Below, piece by piece: positions 34,701-43,585 of a stretch of 44,761 nucleotides of DNA. Both the position numbers and the translations under genes were made by a program. Below the pieces are notes generated by a model. That model made no database searches and was not told the DNA's origin. It saw only the letters and a list, made by a program, of their open reading frames with translations. Every line of letters starts with the position of its first letter. The stretch's first letter is position 1. The stretch comes from Firmicutes bacterium UBA3553 (GTDB lineage Bacteria; Bacillota; Clostridia; Tissierellales; Sedimentibacteraceae), in contig DFOA01000052.1 of NCBI GenBank assembly GCA_002381185.1, positions 1 to 44,761 of the forward strand. The letters run 5' to 3'.

Positions 34701-35930
34701 AAGTTCCTTGTAAATATAAGTGCTGTGGCTTCCGATGCTGACGGTGACGCAACCACACTTGAGTGGGAAAATAAGACAGCAGACAACTACTATGCTACAG
34801 GAACTCATACAGTGCGTGTTCGTGCCAAGGACACAGCCGGAGCTTATTCGCCATGGGTAGAAAAAGTCTTTACTGTTATCAACTCTGCTCCCACTATTGT
34901 CTTGACAGCAGAAACGACCCGCACGGTAAAGGATGGCAAGTTTCTTGTAAATATAAGTGCTGTGGCTTCCGATGCTGATGGTGACGCAACCACACTTGAA
35001 TGGGAAAACAAGGTGGCAGATAATTATTATGCTGCAGGTACTCATACAGTCCGAGTTCGAGCAAAAGATACAGCTGGGGCTTATTCAGCTTGGACAGAAA
35101 AGACCTTTACTATTACCAGCTCAGCACCTGTAGTAACACTTTCTGCAAATCCTACTCGAACAGTGCAGAACGGCAAGTTTTTTGTTAATATCAGTGCCAC
35201 AGCATCTGATGCGGATGGAGATTCTACTACATTAGAATGGGAAAACAAAACGGGAGATAATTACTATGCCGTTGGTACCCACACAATTCGTGTACGAGCT
35301 AAGGATGTAACCGGCCTGTATTCAGAATGGATATCTAAAACATTTACAATTGCTAACTCTGCACCTACTACGCCGGTAATTAACAGAACACCCAGCGGAA
35401 ACAGTGTACCGCCGGGAACGCCTGTTACCATCAAGGCAACCAGTTCAGATCCGGATAACGATCCTGTTACTCTTGTTTGGGAAGGAAGAAATGCCGAAAC
35501 ACAAACCTATCCTTTGGGAAGAAATGTAGTGCGTGTCAAGGCAGTGGATTCTGCAGGAGCCGAATCACCATGGGCTGCTATTGTGTTCTTTGTTGCCGAC
35601 TCAAACGGCAGTGGAGGTATGACTCTGACTGGACCTGACTCTGTGATTCTGGAGAACGGCCTTGAAGGAGCTACAATCACCGAGTATACCTTTACTGTTC
35701 CGCCCGTCAGCGGTCACAGCGGCTCTGACTTCGGAAGAGTGCGTGGTTACAATAAGGTGACCGGACAGTGGGATCAGCTTGACTATGGAACTACATCAAA
35801 CGGTATTACCTTCAGCCGCACTCTTATCGCAGGCGTGTATACCAAGCTGGAGTTTTATTACTACACAAACCATGATTGTATGTATAACAAGAGCAATATA
35901 ACCTATTCGGTGAGCTATCATTTTGAATAA
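31770..35930 (+). CDS. Large SLH-anchored repeat surface protein
   Basis: A 1386-residue secreted protein. Signal peptide 1-29 (AYA before the cut). Three SLH domains (about 33-80, 95-145, 158-210) that would anchor it to cell-wall polymer. A Pro-rich linker follows (about 218-240). Seven ~95-residue repeats beginning with a LP-x-x-x-H/Y-T-D motif (about 245-890), then five ~79-residue repeats with DADGD and TxxVRAKDTAGAYSPW motifs (about 885-1275), Ig/PKD-like and probably Ca-binding. The last ~110 residues are a separate domain. No sortase motif. It overlaps the prepilin peptidase gene by 1 bp, linking it to the Tad-like cluster. Confidence 0.88.
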   Translation: MISVKMKRTLSMFLVVCIIFSMITVNAYADNQYFDDANGHWAEESILILADKEIITGYPDGLVHPDEIITRGEFAALIARLMELEEKGEDEVSIHFTDINDHWSEQYVDKLIAAGVIQNDDFGRKLMPDKPITRIEMIRMLVRAIGKGEHDESCSCITGFSDDGELDKGDRASICTGKKYGIVEGYPDGTVKPHGKATRAEAFEMLVKAYKAKDQIKKEEPPVIANPEDEPPGSNNGGSSPAPQFSFILPETAYTVDEIEIKPESRYVRSVTWSALKNGLPAELAELIDGDLNLEGGRIKFIQSGDITLIATAKNSRGVTVIHEQVISIYPVITADFTLPKTAHSDTAVAVELSTENLGINLVVWSLQKEGAAADMDRDIIGELDSTGGMVMFKEKGRYTLVATITDELGKIITAQSSIEIYPVAEVKLTLPAVSHTDKIINLQTETKETDGLSLTYTLTRNSESAEIDEFIEGEVYDGRIRFREKGVYVLSASVIDETGRAFADTADITVYPVGSAGFYLPEIFHTDKTVMVEAVFGEIGNHIAKWSLLHEGKEVLLDDVAEGMLDNSGGKLKFKYKGSYVLKAEFTDDGGRSYNYEQGFKVYPVPAVSYNLPEYAHTDTDISVVAETDDLDNLNIEWLVDNTFGFQDWPTYVEGRLTNDGGTINFKRAGIYELVARITDETGRVFLYESKDKCEVLPVLNIDFELPTFAYTDTAIDLRTHGNNNVLPVEWSVSKNGESIPLSEAFVGSLTVQGGKITFLSDGEYVLTAAMTDYLKRNYSHNESIRILPVVQYAFTMPQTVHYGSEFDVTTRDVQHIGNYFVAWTLQKNGNTSIYQGTLDNDGGKINIRDTGNFILTSSVTDSEGRVATHSESIAVTNTEPNAPVVTTVSTRTVKDGRFLVNITASADDPDGDTVTLEYDGTTIDSYYSPGTYTIRVRAKDIAGAYSPWTEKVFTVTNTAPAVTLTAEPTRTAKDGKFLVNISAVASDADGDATTLEWENKTADNYYATGTHTVRVRAKDTAGAYSPWVEKVFTVINSAPTIVLTAETTRTVKDGKFLVNISAVASDADGDATTLEWENKVADNYYAAGTHTVRVRAKDTAGAYSAWTEKTFTITSSAPVVTLSANPTRTVQNGKFFVNISATASDADGDSTTLEWENKTGDNYYAVGTHTIRVRAKDVTGLYSEWISKTFTIANSAPTTPVINRTPSGNSVPPGTPVTIKATSSDPDNDPVTLVWEGRNAETQTYPLGRNVVRVKAVDSAGAESPWAAIVFFVADSNGSGGMTLTGPDSVILENGLEGATITEYTFTVPPVSGHSGSDFGRVRGYNKVTGQWDQLDYGTTSNGITFSRTLIAGVYTKLEFYYYTNHDCMYNKSNITYSVSYHFE
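34420..35605 (+). repeat. Tandem ~237-bp coding repeats in the SLH protein
   Basis: Five repeats; copies 2 and 3 are nearly identical at DNA level over long runs (from about 34680 and 34917), period 237 bp, 79 codons. Copies 1, 4 and 5 are more diverged. This suggests recent duplication and possible length variation between strains. Confidence 0.75.
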
Positions 35931-36463
35931 TGAGAGTAAAGTCAATGAAGAATATGTTATTTTACCTGAAAATTTTGATTGCAGTATCCGTGGGAGTCTT
36001 TATGCTAACAGGGCCTTATAGGTTAAATGCAGGGATTAACAGCATCGCACAGTCGGTGTTTTTTTATTGTCTGCTCTTCGCGGCTTCTGTTTGGGATATC
36101 CGCAAACGAATAATTCCTGATGTGCTCTGTGCAGCTATTTTATTGACAGGTATGATGAGCTTTACGCCAAATAAAGTGTTTGGTGTTTTGCTTGGTCTTC
36201 CTCTGCTCATTGCCGCTCTTATAAAAGAGGGCGGCATTGGCGGAGGTGATATCAAGCTGACTGCTGCATCAGGTTTTGTCCTCGGTCTCTCTGACGGAGT
36301 CGCAGGGTTAATTTTTGCACTGACAATAGTACTTTTTTATTATCTTGGCTTAAAAATTATCTGCAAAATAAGACGGGAGAAGCCATTTGCTTTGAAGGAA
36401 ACTGCTTTACCCTTGGCTCCATTTTTGAGTGTAGGATTTACGCTTGCCACCCTCTTTAAATAG
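35930..36463 (+). CDS. Prepilin peptidase (A24 family, TadV/CpaA-like)
   Basis: A 177-residue membrane aspartyl protease. The catalytic pair is seen: D56 in SVWDIRKRIIPD and D107 in GGGDIKL. It has several hydrophobic helices but lacks the N-terminal methylase domain of long PilD-type enzymes, as is usual for Tad systems. It should cut the leader from the pilin-like proteins encoded nearby. It follows the SLH protein gene with a 1-bp overlap. Confidence 0.88.
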   Translation: MRVKSMKNMLFYLKILIAVSVGVFMLTGPYRLNAGINSIAQSVFFYCLLFAASVWDIRKRIIPDVLCAAILLTGMMSFTPNKVFGVLLGLPLLIAALIKEGGIGGGDIKLTAASGFVLGLSDGVAGLIFALTIVLFYYLGLKIICKIRREKPFALKETALPLAPFLSVGFTLATLFK

Positions 36464-36492
36464 GAAAATTTAATCGTTGTAGGAGGAATTAC

Positions 36493-37317
36493 ATGAATAT
36501 TTTAAAAAATCGGACAGTGCTTGGTATTATCTGCATCATGCTGTCCTTGCTTATATGTTTTGGAATTACGCCATTGTTTAATGAGTCTGTCAGTCAAAGA
36601 ACGAATATTGTTCGTGTTGTAAAAGAAATCAAGGCTGGTGATGAAATCACCAAGGATATGGTACAGACTGTGGAGGTCGGCGGTTTTGGATTGCCTGATA
36701 ATGTAATTCGTAAGAGTGAAACAGTAATAGGTAAATATGCTAAGGCTGATCTTTCCATCGGGGACTATATCTTAAATACCAAGCTGTCAGATACCTTGGC
36801 AGCGGAAAATGCCTACCTTTATAATCTGGACGGCACTAAGCAGGCAATGTCAGTAACCATAAAGAGCTTTGCAAGCGGACTTTCCGGCAAGCTGCAAAGC
36901 GGTGACATTGTATCAATAATTGCCGCTGACTATAAAAAACAGGGAACGACCGTTATTCCTGCGGAGTTAAAATACATGGAAGTCATTAGTGTTACAGCTT
37001 CATCAGGCTTTGACTCTAACACCGGAGATGAAAAATCCGCAGACGATGAGCGTGAACTGCCATCTACCGTAACCTTGCTGGTTTCTCCTGAGCAAAGCAA
37101 AGTACTAGCTGAGCTTGAAGCTGACGGAAAGCTTCACATATCCCTCGTTTACCGTGGCACTCCTGCAAATGCAGCTAAATTTATTGAGACGCAGGATAAA
37201 ATAATCGATGCATTATATCCGAAAGAACAGACTGAGGAAAGCTCATCTGAACATGATCCACAGAAAAAAGAAAATGAAGATATATATGAGGTGCCAATGG
37301 GAAGCGAGGTGCAGTAA
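36493..37317 (+). CDS. CpaB/RcpC-like Flp pilus assembly protein (SAF domain)
   Basis: A 274-residue protein; AGGAGG precedes the ATG. One N-terminal membrane anchor (8-27) then a SAF domain (IVRVVKEIKAGDEITKDMV, then GKYAKADLSIGDYIL) and a CpaB-like region. The acidic C-terminus is disordered. In Tad systems it helps pilus assembly at the envelope. Its stop overlaps the next start by 1 bp. Confidence 0.82.
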   Translation: MNILKNRTVLGIICIMLSLLICFGITPLFNESVSQRTNIVRVVKEIKAGDEITKDMVQTVEVGGFGLPDNVIRKSETVIGKYAKADLSIGDYILNTKLSDTLAAENAYLYNLDGTKQAMSVTIKSFASGLSGKLQSGDIVSIIAADYKKQGTTVIPAELKYMEVISVTASSGFDSNTGDEKSADDERELPSTVTLLVSPEQSKVLAELEADGKLHISLVYRGTPANAAKFIETQDKIIDALYPKEQTEESSSEHDPQKKENEDIYEVPMGSEVQ

Positions 37318-38132
37318 TGCTGAATTTTAAGAAAAAGAGCATCTTTACCCGCAAGAATTCCGAAGAAGATTCCAAGCCCGCCCAGGAACTGCAGAATGGT
37401 ATTCTTGCTGTTTGGGGTTCCCCCGGAAGCGGTAAAACCACGGTGGCAGTTAAGCTTGCAAAGCATATCGCTAATCAGAAGAAAAATGTGGTGCTTCTCC
37501 TTTGTGATATGACCGCACCTATGCTGCCCTGTATTTGCCCGCCATCGGAACTTGATTGTGAGCATTCACTGGGAAGTATTCTTGCTGCAACCCATGTGAC
37601 AGAGGCTCTCATCAAGCACAATCTGGTAACACTTAAGAAAAACAACTATCTTACTATCCTCGGTATGAAGAAGGGTGAGAACGAATACACCTATCCTCCA
37701 TATGAGCAAGTACAGGCAAGAGAGCTGCTGGATGGACTGCGGGAAATAGCTCCATTTGTAGTGGTAGATTGCAGCAGCTATACTGCAAATGACATTCTAT
37801 CTGCTGTGTCTATCATGGAAGCCGACAGTGTACTTCGCCTTACCAACGCAGATCTTAAATCGGTTAGTTATTTCTCCAGTCAGCTTCCACTGCTTCGAGA
37901 CAGCAAGTGGGATACAGATAAGCAATATAAGATTGCAAGCAATGTAAAGCCTCATCAGGCAGGGGAACAAATCGGGCAGGCGCTTGGCTCTGTTTCATTT
38001 ACCTTAATACATTCCATAGAGCTTGAAGCACAGTATCTTGCAGGAAATCTGTTTGCGGATTTATCTCTGAAGGATAGTCTTAAGTTTCGACATGAGACAC
38101 AAAAAATTGTAAAGGAGGTATTCGGGATATGA
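37317..38132 (+). CDS. TadZ/CpaE-like ParA-type ATPase
   Basis: A 271-residue cytoplasmic ATPase. Walker A is GSPGSGKTT (34-42); a ParA-like VVVDCSS strand follows near residue 150. It lacks a receiver domain. TadZ proteins place the pilus machine in the cell. Its stop overlaps the TadA-like start by 4 bp. Confidence 0.8.
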   Translation: MLNFKKKSIFTRKNSEEDSKPAQELQNGILAVWGSPGSGKTTVAVKLAKHIANQKKNVVLLLCDMTAPMLPCICPPSELDCEHSLGSILAATHVTEALIKHNLVTLKKNNYLTILGMKKGENEYTYPPYEQVQARELLDGLREIAPFVVVDCSSYTANDILSAVSIMEADSVLRLTNADLKSVSYFSSQLPLLRDSKWDTDKQYKIASNVKPHQAGEQIGQALGSVSFTLIHSIELEAQYLAGNLFADLSLKDSLKFRHETQKIVKEVFGI

Positions 38133-39478
38133 GTATACATTCTTTATTTTTTACGCCTGATACTGAGGGAAGAGATTTTTCCTCCGTGCTTTCAGAAGTA
38201 CAAGAATACATCTCTACAAATTACAGCCACTTGCTTACGGGAAATGATTCAGGAGATAAAGAGCAGATTAAGCGGTATATCCGAAAATATATATTGGATA
38301 GACGTATAGCTGTTAAGGAAATGACTGTAGATGTACTGGTAGATGCACTATACACAGAGATGGCAGAATTCAGTTTTCTTACTAAGTACATCTTTGGTAC
38401 AGGAATTGAAGAAATCGACGTCAATTCATGGCGTGACATTGAGGTTCAGTTTTCAGATGGAAGAACTGTCAAGCTTGACGAACACTTTGACAGTCCTGAG
38501 CATGCCGTGAATGTCATTCGAAGGATGCTCCATATAAGCGGTATGGTTTTAGATAATGCCAGCCCCATGGTTCTTGGTCATCTTTCCAAGAATATACGAA
38601 TTGCTGTGCTAAAAAGCCCAATCGTGGATGAGGATGTGGGAATTGCGGCCAGCATCCGTATTGTTAACCCTCAAAGTTTGAAGAAGTCAGACTTTTTGGA
38701 AAGCGGTGCAGCTACCGAGCCTATGCTTGACTTTTTATCACTTTGTGTTCGTTACGGCATATCTATCTGCATCGCAGGTGCCACAAGCTCCGGAAAAACT
38801 ACAGTGGCAGGCTGGCTGCTCACAACTATACCGGATAGTAAAAGAGTTTATACCATCGAAAACGGCTCTCGGGAGTTTGCATTGGTCAGAGAAAAGGACG
38901 GAAAGGTCATAAACTCCGTGATTCATACCCTGACTCGTGATAGTGATAATGACCGTCAGAAGATCGATCAAACAAATCTTTTGGATTATGCACTGCGGTT
39001 TAATCCAGATGTTGTCGGTGTAGGTGAGATGCGAGGGGCAGAAGCAAATGCTGCCCAAGAAGCTGCCCGAACAGGTGTGGCGGTACTCACCACTATCCAT
39101 TCTAATTCCTGTGAAGCAACTTATCGTAGAATGGTGTCCCTGTGCAAAAGAGCTGTAGATATGTCTGACCAAACACTGATGGATTATGTTACGGAAGCTT
39201 ACCCAATTGTAGTGTTCTGCAAGAAGCTTGAAAATAAGCAGCGACGCATGATGGAAATACAGGAATGTGAGATTCTGCCTGACGGAACAAGAAATTATCG
39301 TATTCTGTTTCAGTATGTAATAACTGAAAACCGCATTGAGGATGGGAAATTTGTTATAGAAGGACACCATAAGCAGGTTAATACAATATCAGATAGCCTT
39401 GCCAAAAGGCTGATGGAGAACGGTATGCCACAGACAATCATAGAAAGTCTGAGGAGAAAGGAGACTCAAACCGTATGA
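38129..39478 (+). CDS. tadA: TadA/CpaF-like secretion ATPase
   Basis: A 449-residue type II/IV secretion ATPase. Walker A GATSSGKTT (217-225), Walker B region VVGVGEMRG (295-303), TTIHS histidine box (321-325). The N-terminal ~190 residues form the usual helical/PAS-like part. It powers pilus extension, and possibly retraction. AAAGGAGG precedes the start, and both ends overlap neighbours by 4 bp. Confidence 0.92.
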   Translation: MSIHSLFFTPDTEGRDFSSVLSEVQEYISTNYSHLLTGNDSGDKEQIKRYIRKYILDRRIAVKEMTVDVLVDALYTEMAEFSFLTKYIFGTGIEEIDVNSWRDIEVQFSDGRTVKLDEHFDSPEHAVNVIRRMLHISGMVLDNASPMVLGHLSKNIRIAVLKSPIVDEDVGIAASIRIVNPQSLKKSDFLESGAATEPMLDFLSLCVRYGISICIAGATSSGKTTVAGWLLTTIPDSKRVYTIENGSREFALVREKDGKVINSVIHTLTRDSDNDRQKIDQTNLLDYALRFNPDVVGVGEMRGAEANAAQEAARTGVAVLTTIHSNSCEATYRRMVSLCKRAVDMSDQTLMDYVTEAYPIVVFCKKLENKQRRMMEIQECEILPDGTRNYRILFQYVITENRIEDGKFVIEGHHKQVNTISDSLAKRLMENGMPQTIIESLRRKETQTV

Positions 39479-40404
39479 CAACGATACTTTTAATTGCTTG
39501 CATCGGAATGACAGCAGGTTTTTTTATTTTAATTGGTATTACACCGATGGAATTCACTGCTGATGTATACGGAAAGCTCACCGACAGGCCTAAGTCGCTA
39601 CGAGATGAGGTAGGAGAGTTCACTCGCAGAAAAAAACAGTCATATTTACGCCGTGAAATTGCAGAGGTACAATCCATTCTTAAAGTAACAAACAGAACAT
39701 CACGCTTTCCGATGCTCTGTGCCATGTCACTGCTATGCTTTGCTATTGGCGTGTCCATTGCAATTATGCTGTCAAACCTTTTTCTTATTCCGGTTATGGC
39801 CGCAGGCTTTATGTTCCTGCCATTTTGGTGGATAAAGCTTACTGCCAGCCATTTCAAAAGGGATATTGCGTCGGAATTGGAAACAGCGCTTTCCATCATT
39901 ACTACAGCCTATCTCAGAAACGAGGACATTCTGACGGCAGTAGAGGAAAATATCGCATATCTGAATCCGCCTGTGCTGTCAGTGTTCAAATCCTTTGTAT
40001 CTCGCATCAGACTGGTTGATCCTGATGTGACGGCTGCACTCCGTGATTTGAAGGATAAAATTGACAACGCTGTATATTCTGAATGGTGCGATGCACTTAT
40101 TGCCTGCCAGTTTGATCGAAGTCTGAAGACTACTCTGACGCCGATTGTCGGCAAGTTGTCAGATATGCGGATTGTCAATGGCGAATTGGAGAATATGGTA
40201 TTTGAGCCGCGAAAGGAATTTATTATCATGCAAATCCTTGTCATTGGGAATATTCCGCTTATGTATTTTCTCAATCAAGACTGGTATCACACGCTGATGT
40301 ACACACCTTTTGGGCAGATTATCATAACCATCTGTGTCGCAGCAATTTTTATTTCCACGGCACTTGTAATCAAGCTGACACAGCCGATAGAATACCGACG
40401 ATAG
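39475..40404 (+). CDS. tadB: TadB-like T2SS-F-family membrane protein
   Basis: A 309-residue membrane protein with N-terminal hydrophobic helices, a T2SSF cytoplasmic domain (about 120-240; ETALSIITTAYLRNEDILTAVEENI) and C-terminal helices. It forms the inner-membrane platform with TadC and docks the TadA ATPase. Coupled to tadA by ATGA overlap. Confidence 0.82.
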   Translation: MTTILLIACIGMTAGFFILIGITPMEFTADVYGKLTDRPKSLRDEVGEFTRRKKQSYLRREIAEVQSILKVTNRTSRFPMLCAMSLLCFAIGVSIAIMLSNLFLIPVMAAGFMFLPFWWIKLTASHFKRDIASELETALSIITTAYLRNEDILTAVEENIAYLNPPVLSVFKSFVSRIRLVDPDVTAALRDLKDKIDNAVYSEWCDALIACQFDRSLKTTLTPIVGKLSDMRIVNGELENMVFEPRKEFIIMQILVIGNIPLMYFLNQDWYHTLMYTPFGQIIITICVAAIFISTALVIKLTQPIEYRR

Positions 40405-40414
40405 GAGGGAATCT

Positions 40415-41287
40415 ATGTCAATATATCTATTTTTATTTGGAGTTTTCCTATCAGCAGGATTGTTTTTTATTGCTTCTGATTTGCTTAGATTGCCCACGCT
40501 CGCCACGCAAAAGGCAATGCTGTCAGCAGGAAGGCAGTCCAATGAAAAACCAAAAACCACTGATGCACTGCTGAGGAATACAGCGATACGTCTTTCCCGA
40601 TATATCCGTATGGATGAGTATAAGAAAATCAGAATGACAAATGTGCTGTCGTCCGCAGGATTTTCCGACACTCCGGAGCTGTATACAGCAATGGCAATCG
40701 TAAAGGGTATGAGTATTTCACTTTGTATTATTCCATGCCTGATTGTTCTGCCGTTGCTGGCACCCATTGTCCTATTTGTCGCAATATTGACTTACTTTAA
40801 GGAAATTCGAAAGGCGGACGAGGCTCTGGAAGTCAAGCGAAGTAAAATAGAACAGGAGCTGCCACGCTTTGTGGCGACTATTACTCAGGAATTAAAAGCC
40901 AGCCGGGATGTGCTGTCAATATTGGAACATTATAAGGGTAATGCCAGTGAAGATTTTGCTGCGGAGATTGATATCCTCACAGCTGATATGCGATCTTCCA
41001 ATTTCGAAGCAGCATTGACACGTTTTGAAGCACGATTTAATTCACCGATGCTTTCGGATATTACACGTGGATTAATAGGTGTATTGCGTGGGGACGATGG
41101 AGGAATGTATTTTCAGATGCTATCGCACGATATGAAGCAGCTTGAGCTTCAGAGTCTGAAAGCACAGGCTATGAAAATCCCGGCGAAAATACGTGTGTTC
41201 TCCTTTGTTATGCTTATGTGCTTTTTATTAACCTATATGGCGATAATTGTATATGAAATCATTACATCTCTCGGCGGGATGTTCTAA
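40415..41287 (+). CDS. tadC: TadC-like T2SS-F-family membrane protein
   Basis: A 290-residue membrane protein; AGGAGGG precedes the ATG. Hydrophobic helices at both ends frame a T2SSF domain (QELPRFVATITQELKASRDVL, then FEARFNSPMLSDITRGL). It is the second platform subunit beside TadB. Confidence 0.82.
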   Translation: MSIYLFLFGVFLSAGLFFIASDLLRLPTLATQKAMLSAGRQSNEKPKTTDALLRNTAIRLSRYIRMDEYKKIRMTNVLSSAGFSDTPELYTAMAIVKGMSISLCIIPCLIVLPLLAPIVLFVAILTYFKEIRKADEALEVKRSKIEQELPRFVATITQELKASRDVLSILEHYKGNASEDFAAEIDILTADMRSSNFEAALTRFEARFNSPMLSDITRGLIGVLRGDDGGMYFQMLSHDMKQLELQSLKAQAMKIPAKIRVFSFVMLMCFLLTYMAIIVYEIITSLGGMF

Positions 41288-41298
41288 GGATGTGCAAA

Positions 41299-41955
41299 AT
41301 GGAGAGAGAACAGATTATAGAAGCGTTTCAGAAAAAACTTGATGAATGCTGGAACAATTATATGTATACGTTAGGCCGATATTCAAAGGAAAGTCTCATT
41401 AAAATGAGCGAAGAAATAACAGCAACACGCTTCTTGTATAATGAACTGCACGGCGGTGGGTATCCGGAGGATTATATGGAATACCTCATGAGATTTGCTA
41501 ATCCGTTGGAAGTTGTAAGAGATCAGTGGCTGTCTGAGCGAAATATTGATTTCAGTGAGGAACTGAATCATGCACTATGGTTTTTGTTTGATAAAGGAGA
41601 TGCGGAACAATTTTATGCACTTGATCCAGGATATACACCAATTGACGAAACAAATAAAATTGTAACTGTGCGAGAATTTATAGAGAGACATCCCTGCACG
41701 AATCTCGAAATTATGTCACCCGGAGGATATGTATGTTTGACGCCGGAAAAAGCACAGATGTTGTTGTCAAGTCAGAGCATAATGGGAAATGCAGGACATC
41801 CTGATTATGTCATGGATGTAACTGCAGATGAGATACTGAATCAAAAGGTCAGTGATGCTAATTTTAGTGATGGTACATGGTATATGCTAAGTGTTTGTAT
41901 CCAGGAAGCAGAACAAAATCAGAATTCTTTTGAGCAGGGGGTGACTATGTGCTGA
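41299..41955 (+). CDS. DUF3848-like element protein
   Basis: A soluble 218-residue protein inserted between tadC and the pilin-like genes. AAGGATG fits the ATG at 41299 better than the one at 41290. The N-terminal helical half (FLYNELHGGGYPEDYMEYL, then ANPLEVVRDQWLSER) resembles DUF3848 proteins of clostridial elements, a tentative link. It is not a standard Tad component and may regulate the cluster. Confidence 0.55.
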   Translation: MEREQIIEAFQKKLDECWNNYMYTLGRYSKESLIKMSEEITATRFLYNELHGGGYPEDYMEYLMRFANPLEVVRDQWLSERNIDFSEELNHALWFLFDKGDAEQFYALDPGYTPIDETNKIVTVREFIERHPCTNLEIMSPGGYVCLTPEKAQMLLSSQSIMGNAGHPDYVMDVTADEILNQKVSDANFSDGTWYMLSVCIQEAEQNQNSFEQGVTMC

Positions 41956-42344
41956 AACTCCTAAAAGATAAGAGCGGTGAAGGCTATATTGATGTTGCAG
42001 TAGTGGTGCTTTGCTCAATGCTGGTTATAGCCCTTGCTGTTAAGGTGTTTCCTGTATTCATAGCTAAGCAGCAGATAGATACCTTTGCCACAGAGCTCAT
42101 CCGGGAAGCAGAAATAGCAGGACAAGTAGGCAGTGAAACCAGCCGACGTGAGCAGCTGCTCCGGGAAAAAACGGGACTGATTCCCACGGTATCATGGTCG
42201 AAAACAGGAAGAATACAGCTTAATGAGGAAATTAATGTGACGGTTACCTATAAGACAGACATCGGACTTTTTGGTGGATTCGGATCATTTCCCATTACAT
42301 TAAGGGCAGATGCGGCAGGAAGGAGTGAGGTGTATTGGAAGTAG
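41949..42344 (+). CDS. Pilin-like/TadE-like protein (DUF4320-like)
   Basis: A 131-residue protein with a GTG start overlapping the previous stop, and GGGGGTG upstream. SGEGYIDVAVVVL (G10, D15) starts a hydrophobic helix and repeats the motif of the 83-residue protein at 31135. The rest is a soluble beta-rich domain. It fits the DUF4320 group of Tad-linked minor pilins. Overlaps the next gene by 10 bp. Confidence 0.65.
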   Translation: MLKLLKDKSGEGYIDVAVVVLCSMLVIALAVKVFPVFIAKQQIDTFATELIREAEIAGQVGSETSRREQLLREKTGLIPTVSWSKTGRIQLNEEINVTVTYKTDIGLFGGFGSFPITLRADAAGRSEVYWK

Positions 42345-42889
42345 CATGTAAAGTTATAACAGCTTTAAAAAATAAGAGAGGCTCATCCACGCCACTGGCT
42401 GTTGCAATTACACTTTCACTTATCATTATATTTTCAGGTGTTTCGGAATACCTTCGTCTTCTTATCATTGCCCAAGGAGTTCGTGATGCTGTGCAGGACG
42501 CGATAATATCTACAGTAGTGGAAAATTATGATGATGTATACCATGGTGTTCGAGAAGGGTACAGCGGAGGATACCAGCCCATGGCCGGAAGCTTTAACGA
42601 AAGTTTAGATTATGGAGATATCTATGACAGGCTGGATGATATTCTTAGTATGTCCACAAACGGTTCTTATCATGAAAAGAAAACCTCAGGGGGAAAGCTG
42701 GAATTCAGGATATGGGGTCTGAACGTGGATATACGAAATGCTCCCCTTGCTGCAGGAGATAATCCGTCAGCAAGGTTTGAAGCGGATGCCTTTATAATGC
42801 TGGAGGTACCTGTATCTTTTGGCGGAAAGCTTCTGCCGCCTATGCGAATCACGCTTAAAACCAGCGCCGGATATACCCCAAGATTTTAA
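42335..42889 (+). CDS. TadE/TadG-like minor pilin
   Basis: A 184-residue protein with a TTG start (GAGGTG ahead). A short basic N-terminus and KRGSSTPLAVA lead into one hydrophobic helix (about 22-40), then a soluble domain. The layout is that of TadE-like pseudopilins, but the usual Glu at +5 is not visible. Ends the tightly coupled Tad run. Confidence 0.55.
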   Translation: MEVACKVITALKNKRGSSTPLAVAITLSLIIIFSGVSEYLRLLIIAQGVRDAVQDAIISTVVENYDDVYHGVREGYSGGYQPMAGSFNESLDYGDIYDRLDDILSMSTNGSYHEKKTSGGKLEFRIWGLNVDIRNAPLAAGDNPSARFEADAFIMLEVPVSFGGKLLPPMRITLKTSAGYTPRF

Positions 42890-43004
42890 CTGATTTTGGA
42901 TGAAAATGATTTAATTGAAATAAAAGGTAGACTTTTATTCGCAATTATGGTAGGGTGTGGATAAAAGGAAGCCATGAAAATTTAATGATTCGGAGGAAAC
43001 TCTT

Positions 43005-43517
43005 ATGAATAACAGAACAAAAAAATGGGCTGTTGCAGCAGGCTGCCTTGCAGTATGTGTCATTTTGGCAGTGCTTATCAACTCTCAGTTTCAAAAGAAT
43101 CCTATAATAGATGAGCCAATTGCGCCTCAAGATGAACAGAATTCGGATGTGACAGTAAACACACCAGAAACAGAAGAAAAAGAAATATTGGTAACAATTC
43201 CTGATATCACTGAACCAGAGAACAAAGATAATGGAGCAATATCATCCGGTACGGAGCAGACTATACAAAAAGATGTTGAAAAGCCGGAATATACAGAAGA
43301 ACAGCTCACCGATCCTATACAAAAACCAGACGGTGAAAAGATAACTGAACCTCCGAAACCAGAGGACCATGACAAGGTGGAGATACCTAAAGAAGAGAGT
43401 AAGCCGAAAGGCGGCGGACTTCCCGGCTTTGAAAATGTACCTGATGCTGGTGAAAATCATGGAGAGTTTGTTGATGGCGACGGCGACATAAATAAACAAG
43501 TAGGGACAATGGATTAA
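43005..43517 (+). CDS. Membrane-anchored Pro/Glu-rich protein (DUF6550-like)
   Basis: A 170-residue protein; GGAGG precedes the ATG. One N-terminal membrane anchor (9-26), then a long disordered region rich in Pro, Glu and Lys, and a conserved-looking end (GLPGFENVPDAGENHGEFVD, then DINKQVGTMD). It resembles DUF6550 proteins (from memory). Probably a wall-spanning stalk that belongs to the surface machine. Confidence 0.65.
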   Translation: MNNRTKKWAVAAGCLAVCVILAVLINSQFQKNPIIDEPIAPQDEQNSDVTVNTPETEEKEILVTIPDITEPENKDNGAISSGTEQTIQKDVEKPEYTEEQLTDPIQKPDGEKITEPPKPEDHDKVEIPKEESKPKGGGLPGFENVPDAGENHGEFVDGDGDINKQVGTMD

Positions 43518-43536
43518 TACACAGAATATATCACAG

Positions 43537-43565
43537 CACGGTTGAAAATACCGTGTTTTTATTTT
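43537..43565 (+). terminator. Rho-independent terminator
   Basis: CACGGT (43537-43542) pairs with ACCGTG (43550-43555), then TTTTTATTTT. A ribosome site for the next gene follows within 20 bp, so some read-through is expected. Confidence 0.7.
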
Positions 43566-43585
43566 GCAAGAAATAGGAGGATGAG

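Noticed and set aside
34611..35045. 144-codon - strand frame across the SLH repeats
   Set aside because: A shadow of the repeated coding sequence on the other strand.
34420..35605. Tandem repeats considered as a CRISPR-like array
   Set aside because: Period of 237 bp in frame within an open gene, and protein-level repeats explain it.
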